63,412 bases of DNA, taken from positions 1-63,412 of the forward strand of contig NZ_CAIJDP010000070.1 in the NCBI RefSeq assembly GCF_903819435.1, in the 5' to 3' direction. Below are positions 36,596-43,591 of the stretch, piece by piece. Below the pieces are notes generated by a model. It was not told the origin of the DNA, did no database searches, and saw only the letters and a program-made list of their open reading frames with translations. Source of the stretch: Flavobacterium salmonis (GTDB taxonomy: Bacteria; Bacteroidota; Bacteroidia; Flavobacteriales; Flavobacteriaceae). A program made the position numbers and the translations under genes. Every line of letters starts with the position of its first letter. Position 1 is the stretch's first letter.

Positions 36596-37495
36596 ATGAA
36601 AAATATTTTACAAAAAGTACTACCTTCATTAGTATTGATTTTGTTTCTTTCATGCAAAGAAGAAAACAAAAATGGAGAAAAAGAAACGGTACATAAAAAT
36701 CCTGTTGCAGAAAATTACAATATCAGTATCCTTTTAGATTTATCAGATCGAATTAGTCTCAAAAAAAATCCAAATTCAACAATGGAGTATTATCAAAGGG
36801 ATTTAGGATATATTAAATCGGTTTCAGAAGCTTTTACACAACATCTAAAATCAAAAAGAATAAGGCAGATTGATGACAAAATGCAGCTGTTTTTTAATCC
36901 GGAACCGGAAAGCCCTGAAATTAATTCGATTGCAAATGAATTAAAAATTAAAGTTGATAAAGATAATGCTTCAAAGGATTTACTGAACTCGATAAGTGGT
37001 AACTATGCTTCAAAAACAGCAAAAATATACGATTCGGCAATTAAAGATGATAACTATATCGGATCTGATATTTGGAATTTTTTCGACAGCAAAGTTCAAG
37101 ATCAATGTATTGATAAAGGGTATAGAAACATTCTGGTTATTTTGACCGACGGTTATATGTTTTATGAAGGAACACAAATCAAAAACGGTACTCTGTCGAG
37201 CTATTTAACACCTCAGCTAATTAAACAAAATGAACTCAATACAAATGACTGGCAGAAAAAATTTGAAAGTGAGAATTTTGGTTTTATCAAAATTGACAAT
37301 GATTTATCGAATCTGGAAGTTTTAGTCCTTGGCATAAACCCTGGTAAAAATAATCCTTACGAAGAAAAAGTCATTAAAGCCTATTGGAGCAAATGGCTAA
37401 CAGAAATGAACATCAAACATTTTGAAATTAAAAGTGCTGATCTGCCTTCGAACACAGATAAAATTATTAAAGATTTTATTTTGAATAAAGAATAA
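36596..37495 (+). CDS. vWA-like lipoprotein
   Basis: 299 aa. The lipoprotein signal is PSLVLILFLSCKEE. Strand NISILLDLSDRIS matches a partial MIDAS (DxSxS becomes DLSDR), and NILVILTDGYMFY gives the TDG strand, so the fold is probably von Willebrand factor A-like. LEVLVLGINPGKNNPYEEK near residue 245 may be the next strand. It lies 4 nt after the membrane protein gene, which suggests a complex: cytosolic TerB-like protein, membrane protein, external vWA-like lipoprotein. Confidence 0.78.
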   Translation: MKNILQKVLPSLVLILFLSCKEENKNGEKETVHKNPVAENYNISILLDLSDRISLKKNPNSTMEYYQRDLGYIKSVSEAFTQHLKSKRIRQIDDKMQLFFNPEPESPEINSIANELKIKVDKDNASKDLLNSISGNYASKTAKIYDSAIKDDNYIGSDIWNFFDSKVQDQCIDKGYRNILVILTDGYMFYEGTQIKNGTLSSYLTPQLIKQNELNTNDWQKKFESENFGFIKIDNDLSNLEVLVLGINPGKNNPYEEKVIKAYWSKWLTEMNIKHFEIKSADLPSNTDKIIKDFILNKE

Positions 37496-37513
37496 TACTT
37501 CACAATAAACAAT

Positions 37514-37544
37514 TTAAAAGAGGAATTCTATTGTCCTCTTTTTC
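37514..37544 (+). terminator. Rho-independent terminator
   Basis: AAAAGAGGA (37516-37524) pairs with TCCTCTTTT (37534-37542), then T-run. It ends the five-gene operon. Confidence 0.88.
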
Positions 37545-37580
37545 TGTTTATAAAAGTTTCAAAAACTTCTCTCACTTTAC

Positions 37581-37621
37581 GGTTTTCCATAAAATACTGA
37601 TTCTTATTGGTTTTACATTTG
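37581..37621 (+). promoter_or_regulatory. Promoter of the HsdR-N-type nuclease gene, same operator as 34303
   Basis: GGTTTTCCATAAAATACTG (37581-37599) corresponds to GGTTTTCCGTAAAACACTG upstream of the envelope operon. The -7 box TACATTTG is at 37614-37621, again 33 bp from GG. GAATTATTAA follows in both. Confidence 0.7.
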
Positions 37622-37645
37622 AATTATTAATTTAAACCAAAACCA

Positions 37646-38701
37646 ATGGAAATCAATATTCAACTTAAATCATTAGCAGATAAAATCAATCAGTTAAAAA
37701 ACAAAATTGAGACCGAAGAATCTACAAAGCATGCTTTTGTATTGCCATTTATACATGTTCTCGGATATGATGCTTTTAATCCACTCGAAGTTGTACCTGA
37801 ATTTACAGCCGATTTAGGTCTTAAAAAGGGAGAAAAAGTAGATTATGCTATTTTTCAAAACGGAGAACCTATCATAATTGTGGAATGCAAAAGCTGGAAA
37901 GAAAAACTAACGATTCATAATTCACAGCTATTCCGCTATTTTCATGTGACCAAAACCCGATTTGCACTTTTAACCAATGGCATCCATTATCAGTTTTTTA
38001 CTGATTTGGATGATCAGAATAAAATGGATGAAAAACCATTTTTAGAATTTGATATTACTAATTTAAAAGAAAATACAATCAACGAAATAGCGAAGTTTCA
38101 TAAAGCCAATTTCGATGTAGATAATATTGTAAGCAATGCCAGTTCTTTAAAATATATCAAAGAAATTAAGAAACAAATCAATGCCGAATTAGAAAGTCCT
38201 TCGAATGATTTTACTAAACTTTTTGCTGGTAAGGTTTACACAGGAAGACTTACTGAAAAAGTAGTCGATGAATTTAAGGATTTAGTTCAGAAATCGATCA
38301 GTCAATACATAAACGACAAAATTAATGACCGATTAAATGCTGCGTTGACCAAAGAAACAATTAAGCAGCAGGATGAAGAAATTGTAATAATCGAAGATGA
38401 TAATAAAATTATTACGACCGAGGAAGAACTTGACGGATATCGTATAGTGGTTGCTATTTTACGCAGAAAATTACCAACGAACCGAATCGTACATCGCGAC
38501 ACACAATCTTATTTTGGAATATTATTGGATGATAACAATCGTAAACCTTTATGCAGATTACATCTAAACGGAGGAAAAAAATACATCAGCTTATTTAACG
38601 AAAACAAAACCGAAACCAAATTACCCATTTCATCTATTGACGATATTTATCAATTTGAAAAGGAATTATTAGAAACAATTGCACTTTACGAAACTGAATA
38701 G
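37646..38701 (+). CDS. Stand-alone type I restriction HsdR N-terminal domain nuclease
   Basis: 351 aa. It has a PD-(D/E)xK nuclease of the HSDR_N type: FVLPFIHVLGYDAFNPLEV, KVDYAIF (Asp66), PIIIVECKSW (Glu80, Lys82), and a QxxxY motif (Q94, Y98) in NSQLFRYF. No helicase, methylase or specificity gene is nearby. The C-terminal part (YRIVVAILRRKLPTNRIVHRD ... HLNGGKKYISLF) is a separate domain seen in orphan HsdR-N proteins. Its promoter carries the same operator as the five-gene operon upstream. A defence or DNA-damage role is inference. Confidence 0.88.
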   Translation: MEINIQLKSLADKINQLKNKIETEESTKHAFVLPFIHVLGYDAFNPLEVVPEFTADLGLKKGEKVDYAIFQNGEPIIIVECKSWKEKLTIHNSQLFRYFHVTKTRFALLTNGIHYQFFTDLDDQNKMDEKPFLEFDITNLKENTINEIAKFHKANFDVDNIVSNASSLKYIKEIKKQINAELESPSNDFTKLFAGKVYTGRLTEKVVDEFKDLVQKSISQYINDKINDRLNAALTKETIKQQDEEIVIIEDDNKIITTEEELDGYRIVVAILRRKLPTNRIVHRDTQSYFGILLDDNNRKPLCRLHLNGGKKYISLFNENKTETKLPISSIDDIYQFEKELLETIALYETE

Positions 38702-38806
38702 AATCAGGTATTAGTACTTATTTCTAAAAAAATTATTCTAATTAGATTTATCACAGACATTAAAAATAAATCAAAGAATTATCTATCTCCTAAAAAACTA
38801 TAACGT

Positions 38807-39178
38807 ATGAAAACAAAACATTATGTAATTATTGGACTTTGTTTATTTGCATTAATTGCAGCATTATCAAATCCCGGAACTGAGAAACATAAGGAAGAAG
38901 TAAAATTAAAAATGAATGTATTTCTTGAAAAACAAATGAATGAAAAAAATACAAATCAAAATAACGAATGGTCTAAAGCTGGAAATACAATGGGAAATGT
39001 TTTCGCAAAATCAATGATAAACATGATGGTTGATAATATGGTTTCTTCATCTAATTATGTTCTTTTTTCAACAACAAATGTAACTTTCGAAGGAAAAACA
39101 AAAACAATAGGCATTGGCATTTTGGGAAATATCTTTTTATCTGGCAAAATTGATGACGCAATGAATCAGGAAAAATAA
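38807..39178 (+). CDS. DUF4359-like small membrane-anchored protein
   Basis: 123 aa. One N-terminal membrane helix (HYVIIGLCLFALIAALSNPG), an amphipathic middle, then the strands NYVLFSTTNVTFEGKTKTIGIGILGNIFLSG typical of DUF4359. The function is unknown. It is the first of three small envelope genes in a row. Confidence 0.7.
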   Translation: MKTKHYVIIGLCLFALIAALSNPGTEKHKEEVKLKMNVFLEKQMNEKNTNQNNEWSKAGNTMGNVFAKSMINMMVDNMVSSSNYVLFSTTNVTFEGKTKTIGIGILGNIFLSGKIDDAMNQEK

Positions 39179-39207
39179 ATTTTAAAGTTTAACCATTCAA
39201 AATAAAA

Positions 39208-39624
39208 ATGCCTGTGCTAAAAAACTACCTAATCTTATTATTTATAATCCTTTTAGCTCTTTCCTGTAAAAAAGCCGATGCTCCTCCTCCACACATTAAT
39301 TCCTTTTACAAAAAAGTAATTACGGCAGATGACCGAAAAACAATTACCCCCGAAGAAGCCAAAACTTATCATGTTGATGAAACTTATCAATACGAATATA
39401 GAACAGGAAATTCAGGACATTATGAATACAATTATAATGTAAAGGGAATAAATGTAAAAGGCGATTCCGTTTTTGGAAATATAAATGTTGAAGGAAAATG
39501 TGGTGCCGGAATTTTAATGAACGACAGCATCGCAGATATTGAAATCAACACCGAATGGATCTCTTATGGAAAGTTAAAAGCAACTGATAAAAAAGGAAAC
39601 GAATATCAATTAATTGTCAAATAA
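39208..39624 (+). CDS. Small hypothetical lipoprotein
   Basis: 138 aa. The lipoprotein signal is LFIILLALSCKKAD. The mature part is a small beta protein with YQYEYRTGNSGHYEYNYNVKG and VKGDSVFGNINVEGKCGAGIL. No family is recognised. It follows the DUF4359-like gene by 29 bp and ends 11 bp before the next gene. Confidence 0.7.
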   Translation: MPVLKNYLILLFIILLALSCKKADAPPPHINSFYKKVITADDRKTITPEEAKTYHVDETYQYEYRTGNSGHYEYNYNVKGINVKGDSVFGNINVEGKCGAGILMNDSIADIEINTEWISYGKLKATDKKGNEYQLIVK

Positions 39625-39635
39625 ATAATCCCCAA

Positions 39636-39845
39636 ATGAAATATACCCTACTCCTGCTGTTTATTTGTTTTTCTTCTTTTTGCCCTCCGCCAACACAAGT
39701 ATTTATATGCGGACCAACCGGTGCAAAAAAATATCATTATAAAGAAAACTGCCGTGGCTTAACGGCTTGTCGACATGTATTAACTAAAGTTTCTGAATCT
39801 CAGGCACAGGGATATGGATTAACGCTTTGCGGTTGGGAAGATTAA
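39636..39845 (+). CDS. Small secreted Cys-rich protein
   Basis: 69 aa. A signal peptide (YTLLLLFICFSSFC) is followed by CGPTGAKKYHYKENCRGL, TACRHVLTKVSESQAQGYG and LCGWED. The pattern KYHxxxxCRGLxxC...A...GYxxCGWE recalls small metal-binding Ada-like domains. It is a probable periplasmic zinc or disulphide protein of unknown role. Confidence 0.7.
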   Translation: MKYTLLLLFICFSSFCPPPTQVFICGPTGAKKYHYKENCRGLTACRHVLTKVSESQAQGYGLTLCGWED

Positions 39846-39886
39846 ATTTTAACACTAAATAATAACAACAGCAAATAATTCTAAAA

Positions 39887-40075
39887 TTATTTTTGTTCTT
39901 TATCTATAGTAATAGTCAGCTTGTTTTTCTTTTGTTCAATGTTTACGATTTGCCCTTTCCTGAAACCCAGTTTTTCTAACCATTTGCCTTCTAACCTGAT
40001 TTCGGGTATAGTTGTACTGCCATAAGTTCTGGCCTGATATTTCGTATGAATTTTGAGTTTTCTTGAATTTGCCAT
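39887..40075 (-). CDS. SymE-family toxin
   Basis: 62 aa. It is an AbrB-fold protein: KIHTKYQARTYGSTTIPEIRL, GKWLEKLGFRKGQIVNIEQKKNKLTITID. These are the SymE signatures (R-x-Y... P-x-I-x-L-x-G-W-L...GF...G). In E. coli SymE is an SOS-induced toxin held down by the antisense RNA SymR. Here a divergent XRE gene sits upstream. Antisense RNA cannot be seen from sequence. Confidence 0.88.
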   Translation of the reverse strand: MANSRKLKIHTKYQARTYGSTTIPEIRLEGKWLEKLGFRKGQIVNIEQKKNKLTITIDKEQK

Positions 40076-40076
40076 T

Positions 40077-40180
40077 TGTCATACAATTATAAAACAAATG
40101 TAAATCAAATAAAAAAACAACTTGTCAACTTTTTATATGACAGTCAGTAAATTAGCTAATATTTTTTTTGGGTTATGACA
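40077..40180. promoter_or_regulatory. Divergent promoter region of symE and the XRE gene with TATGACA half-sites
   Basis: The minus-strand -7 box TACATTTG at 40102-40095 serves symE. TGTCATA (40077-40083) and TATGACA (40136-40142) form a spaced inverted repeat, and a third TATGACA (40174-40180) overlaps the XRE start. This suits autoregulation by the XRE protein. Confidence 0.55.
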
Positions 40181-40391
40181 CGAGATAAACTAAAAAAGAA
40201 ATAAACGGATTATTGATTTCCGTGAACAAAAAGGCTGGAGTCAATCTGACCTCGCCAGAGCATGCAATAAAGACCGCCAGGCAATTGAAAAACTGGAAAA
40301 TGGAAAAGTCAACCCAACACTTTATACTTTACTGGAAATCGCTAATGCTTTGGAGATTTCATTATCAAAATTGGTAGATTTGTCTAGTTAG
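40175..40391 (+). pseudogene. XRE-family HTH regulator with a one-base frameshift
   Basis: The ATG at 40175 reads MTRDKLKKK and stops at TAA. In the next frame the sequence reads NKRIIDFREQKGWSQSDLARACN, then DRQAIEKLENGKVNPTLYTLLEIANA and LVDLSS, a complete XRE HTH. Removing one A from the A6 run near 40192-40197 restores MTRDKLKRNKRIIDFREQ. So it is either a recent frameshift, a sequencing error in a homopolymer, or slippage-controlled expression. It is divergent from symE. Confidence 0.85.
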
Positions 40392-40395
40392 AGTC

Positions 40396-40606
40396 GCGTT
40401 TCAAACGCTATATTTTATTCTCTTAATATATAATTATTCCTTACCAAATTTGAGTGCCTTTATAAACAGAGCGCCTGTCTATTACATTATACTTGCCAAA
40501 AATCGTTTTTCTTGTTTCAGATATTTCGTTTATTATAACGTAATCTGGTGCTCGTTTGCAACGAGTACCTACTTACTTCAAACACAAATTGAAGCGTTTG
40601 CAACGC
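40396..40606. repeat. REP palindromes on the 3' side of the RAYT gene
   Basis: GCGTTTCAAACGC (40396-40408), a 28-nt REP at 40545-40572 (minus strand begins GTAGGTACTCGTTGCAAACG), and GCGTTTGCAACGC (40594-40606). A partial copy of the RAYT 5' leader (CTGTCTATTACATTATACTT) lies near 40477, so an array of units has decayed here. Confidence 0.8.
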
Positions 40607-40613
40607 GACTTCT

Positions 40614-41168
40614 TTACCATAATGGTTCAATTGCAACATTACAAAACACAGCATTATCTTCTTCGTAATTTCTATAACTGCTGTTTATATAATCACGTTC
40701 ATGAAAAACAATCTGAGCCTCTACAGGATTATAATGTATGTATTTTATTCTCTGTTCTATTTTTTCTAATGTATCCAATATAACCGGATGAAATCCATCT
40801 TGCCAAAGTTTATAGTTTTTTGCTCTTCCTGTTGTGACTGCTTCAAAACTAAATTTTCGCAAAAGCCATTCACCCCTGCTTTCCGGATGCTCTTTTATGG
40901 CTTCGATTATTTTTTTTGAGGTAAATTTTTTAAAATCACGCACAATGTTTTGCAACTCACCATCGGGTGCAGTTACAATTAAATGAATGTGACTGCTCAT
41001 ATACACATAAGCGTGAACACTTAGCCCCTTTTCTTTGATACAATAATTTAATGATTCGTCTAAAATGTCACAATAAACAGATCTTATAAATAAATCTACC
41101 CAGTCAACTACTGTTATTGTTATAAAAGTGGGAACTGTACTGTCTATTACTTTGTACTTTTCTGACAT
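40614..41168 (-). CDS. REP-associated tyrosine transposase (RAYT, Y1 family)
   Basis: 184 aa. The HUH metal motif is H60-I-H62 in MSSHIHLIVTAPDGE. The catalytic-Tyr region is KYIHYNPVEA (about 142-151), with the usual FKKFTSKKI and DGFHPVIL. It is flanked by REPs that begin with GTAG, as expected for RAYT targets. Known: RAYTs are domesticated IS200/IS605-type enzymes that process REP sequences. The gene is intact, but its neighbours are decayed copies of the same unit. Confidence 0.92.
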   Translation of the reverse strand: MSEKYKVIDSTVPTFITITVVDWVDLFIRSVYCDILDESLNYCIKEKGLSVHAYVYMSSHIHLIVTAPDGELQNIVRDFKKFTSKKIIEAIKEHPESRGEWLLRKFSFEAVTTGRAKNYKLWQDGFHPVILDTLEKIEQRIKYIHYNPVEAQIVFHERDYINSSYRNYEEDNAVFCNVAIEPLW

Positions 41169-41225
41169 TGTTTATTGTTTCAGATATATTTTTTTCGTTT
41201 GTTATGACTGTTTTATTAGTTAGCC

Positions 41226-41475
41226 GCGTTACAAACGCTACCACCGTCCTTTTAATTTATGTAGGTACTCGTTGCAAACGAGCACCAGATTAAAACTGTA
41301 CTGTCTATTACTATATACTTTTCTGACATTGTTTATTGTTTCAGATATATTTTTTTCGTTTGTATGACTGATGTCTTAGTTTACCGCGTTGCAAACGCTA
41401 CCACAATTCTTTTAATTTATGTTTGCAAACGAGCACCTGTTTACTTTAAAACACTAATCGAAGCGTTTGCAACGC
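41226..41475. repeat. REP palindromes and duplicated leader on the 5' side of the RAYT gene
   Basis: GCGTTACAAACGC (41226-41238), a full REP starting GTAGGTACTCGTTGCAAACG (41261-41288), GCGTTGCAAACGC (41386-41398), a REP lacking its left arm (41421-41439) and GCGTTTGCAACGC (41463-41475). Bases 41137-41275 and 41296-41424 are direct duplicates that include the first codons of RAYT (MSEKY). Confidence 0.82.
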
Positions 41476-41482
41476 TATTCGT

Positions 41483-41610
41483 TTACCACAATGGCTCAAC
41501 TGCAACATTACAAAAAACAGTATATCTTCTTCGTAATTTCTATAATTGCTGTTTATATAATCACATACATTAAACACAACTTGAGCCTCTGCAGGATTAT
41601 AATGTATTAC
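41483..41610 (-). pseudogene. 3' remnant of a second RAYT gene
   Basis: The minus strand reads HYNPAEAQVVFNVCDYINSN then YRNYEED, matching the C-terminus of the intact RAYT (HYNPVEAQIVFHERDYINSS, YRNYEED). A frameshift follows and only the end remains. It is followed by REPs in the same order as after the intact gene. Confidence 0.85.
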
Positions 41611-41936
41611 TTCTGCATTAACTCTTCTGTATCCAGCCTTTCATTTTCCTTATCAACTTTAGATTTAATAAAACTAAATATTAAACATGCAAATACAAAT
41701 AAGATAAAAAAATAAGACAAAAAAGTTGAAAAACTTCTTTTAGCTTCAGAGCCAGCAATTTTAAGTTGTATTTTTTGCATCTCCGTAGCGCCAATACTAT
41801 TATGCCTTAAATTTTGATCAACCTGAAAATTATACAGATTGGTTATAATATTATTTAAATACCAAAAGCAAAATCCAAAAAAGATAATACAACAAATTTT
41901 TATAATAAACAGATAACTGAGCTTTCGATATTTCAT
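41607..41936 (-). CDS. Hypothetical two-helix membrane protein
   Basis: 109 aa from MKYRKLSYLFIIKICCIIFF (ATG at 41936; 12 more codons are open upstream). Helix 1 is at residues 7-30, helix 2 near 70-92 (FSTFLSYFFILFVFACLIFSF). The loop between contains NLRHNSIGATEMQKIQLKIAGSEAKR. There is no family call. Its 3' end just overlaps the RAYT remnant. Confidence 0.55.
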   Translation of the reverse strand: MKYRKLSYLFIIKICCIIFFGFCFWYLNNIITNLYNFQVDQNLRHNSIGATEMQKIQLKIAGSEAKRSFSTFLSYFFILFVFACLIFSFIKSKVDKENERLDTEELMQK

Positions 41937-42082
41937 ATTAATGATTGAATTACATAACAGCCATAAAAACAACTACAATTCCATATACTAAAGTGGACTT
42001 TGTATCAAGAACACCTGAAATTTATTTCAGCTAATATAACAATCTTATTATTACAAAAGAAAATCAGTACTCAAATCACAAA

Positions 42083-42119
42083 CCAAAAAACCTCCCGAAA
42101 TTTTACTTTCCGGGAGGTT
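42083..42119 (-). terminator. Rho-independent terminator of the RND operon
   Basis: CCTCCCG (42091-42097) pairs with CGGGAGG (42111-42117), and the minus strand ends in TTTTTT. Confidence 0.88.
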
Positions 42120-42151
42120 CAGTCCTACAACTATTAATATAAAAAATGATA

Positions 42152-43591
42152 TTATTTCCAGCCACCGCCTAAGTTCCTGTAAACATGAACTGTTGCGTTT
42201 AATTGCTCTTTTTTGGTGTCTATTAATTCCAGTTTGGCTTCTAAGGCATCACGCTGTGTCATCAAAACTTCAAAATAATCTACTCTGGCAGATTTAAACA
42301 AATCATTAGAAACATCAATCGATTTATTTAAGGCATCTACCTGCTGTGATTTTAAATCGTATCCTTTTTGCAGGTTATCAATTTTTGAAAGTTGATTGGA
42401 AACTTCCAGATAGGCATTCAAAATTGTACGATCATAATTATACAAGGCCTGAAGCTGTCTTGCATTGGCACTTGAAAACTCTGCTTTGATGGCATTTCTG
42501 TTGATCAGCGGTGCAGCCAGATCTCCAGCTAATGAATACAAAATAGACTCCGGAAACGTAAACAAATACGAAGGATTAAAGGCCTGTACACCCACCGCAG
42601 CTGAAATATCCAGTGATGGATAGAACTCGGCACGAGCTACTTTTACATCCAGTTTTGCTGCTGCCAGTTCTAATTCTGCTTGTTTTACATCGGGACGGTT
42701 TTGCAGTAATTGCGAAGGAATTCCGGAATTTACGGTAGCCGGTACCAAATCGATAAAATTGGTTTTTTCCCTTTTGATTTCCTGCGGATAACGCCCTAAC
42801 AAGAAGTTGATTCGGTTCTCAGCTTCTTTTATCTTTTGAAGAATGTCGAATTCCATACTTTTAGAAGTCAAAACCTCAGCCTGAAATTTTTGAACAGCCA
42901 ATTCTGTTGCTCTTGCTGCTTCTTTCTGAACTTTTACAATTTCCAAAGCATTGGTTTGGAGCTGAATGTTCTGTTTTACAATATCCAGTTGACTATCCAA
43001 GGCTAACAGTTCATAATAATTGTCAGCGATTTCGGCAATAAGATTAGTTACTACAAAATTCTTTCCTTCAACCGTGGCTAAATATCGGGTTACAGCCGCT
43101 TTTTTAGAATTACGCAGTTTTTTCCAGATATCTACTTCCCAGTTAGCGTAAGCAGCAATCGTAAAATCACCAAGCGGATCCGGGGTTTCTTTGCCTGGTT
43201 TAATTTCTGTGGTCGCATCTCCGGCACCCTGACTGGTATAACGACCCACTTTTTCAACTCCGGCTCCGGCACGCACACCAACTGTTGGCAGGTAAGCCCC
43301 TTTTTTGATACGAATATCGTTTTTGGCTATTTCAATTTCCTGAAGCGTAATATTTAACTCCTGATTGTTTTTCAGGGCGACATCAATTAAATCTGTCAGG
43401 TTTTTATCTTTAAAAAAGTCCTTCCACGCAATAGCTGACGTTGAGGTTGTGTCCTGAGTTTTGGCATAACCAAAAGATTCAGGAACCGGTTTGCTGGCAG
43501 TTGACACCTCTGGAGCGGGAGCCTTACAGCTTACTGCAGCAAGACAAATACTTGCTGCAATACTGCATTGATATAATTTAAATTTATACAT
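42152..43591 (-). CDS. RND efflux outer-membrane factor (NodT/OprM family lipoprotein)
   Basis: 479 aa from MYKFKLYQCSIAASICLAAV, with lipobox AVSCK; the frame is open four codons further to 43603. Two outer-membrane-efflux repeats are present (FKDKNLTDLIDVALKNNQELNITLQEI..., LLQNRPDVKQAELELAAAKLDVKVARAEFYPSLDI). Known role: trimeric exit duct of a tripartite pump. It is the last gene of the adaptor, permease, exit duct operon, overlapping the permease gene by 8-20 nt. Confidence 0.94.
   Translation of the reverse strand: MYKFKLYQCSIAASICLAAVSCKAPAPEVSTASKPVPESFGYAKTQDTTSTSAIAWKDFFKDKNLTDLIDVALKNNQELNITLQEIEIAKNDIRIKKGAYLPTVGVRAGAGVEKVGRYTSQGAGDATTEIKPGKETPDPLGDFTIAAYANWEVDIWKKLRNSKKAAVTRYLATVEGKNFVVTNLIAEIADNYYELLALDSQLDIVKQNIQLQTNALEIVKVQKEAARATELAVQKFQAEVLTSKSMEFDILQKIKEAENRINFLLGRYPQEIKREKTNFIDLVPATVNSGIPSQLLQNRPDVKQAELELAAAKLDVKVARAEFYPSLDISAAVGVQAFNPSYLFTFPESILYSLAGDLAAPLINRNAIKAEFSSANARQLQALYNYDRTILNAYLEVSNQLSKIDNLQKGYDLKSQQVDALNKSIDVSNDLFKSARVDYFEVLMTQRDALEAKLELIDTKKEQLNATVHVYRNLGGGWK

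Noticed and set aside
37646..38701. Complete type I restriction system
   Set aside because: Only the HsdR N-terminal-type nuclease is present; no helicase domain, hsdM or hsdS is near.
40450..40783. Two plus-strand frames (72 and 75 aa) near the RAYT gene
   Set aside because: They run through REP palindromes and antisense to the RAYT 3' end.
41364..41715. Plus-strand frames (69 and 82 aa) in the REP region
   Set aside because: Antisense to the RAYT remnant and the hypothetical membrane gene; the protein is the mirror of repeats.
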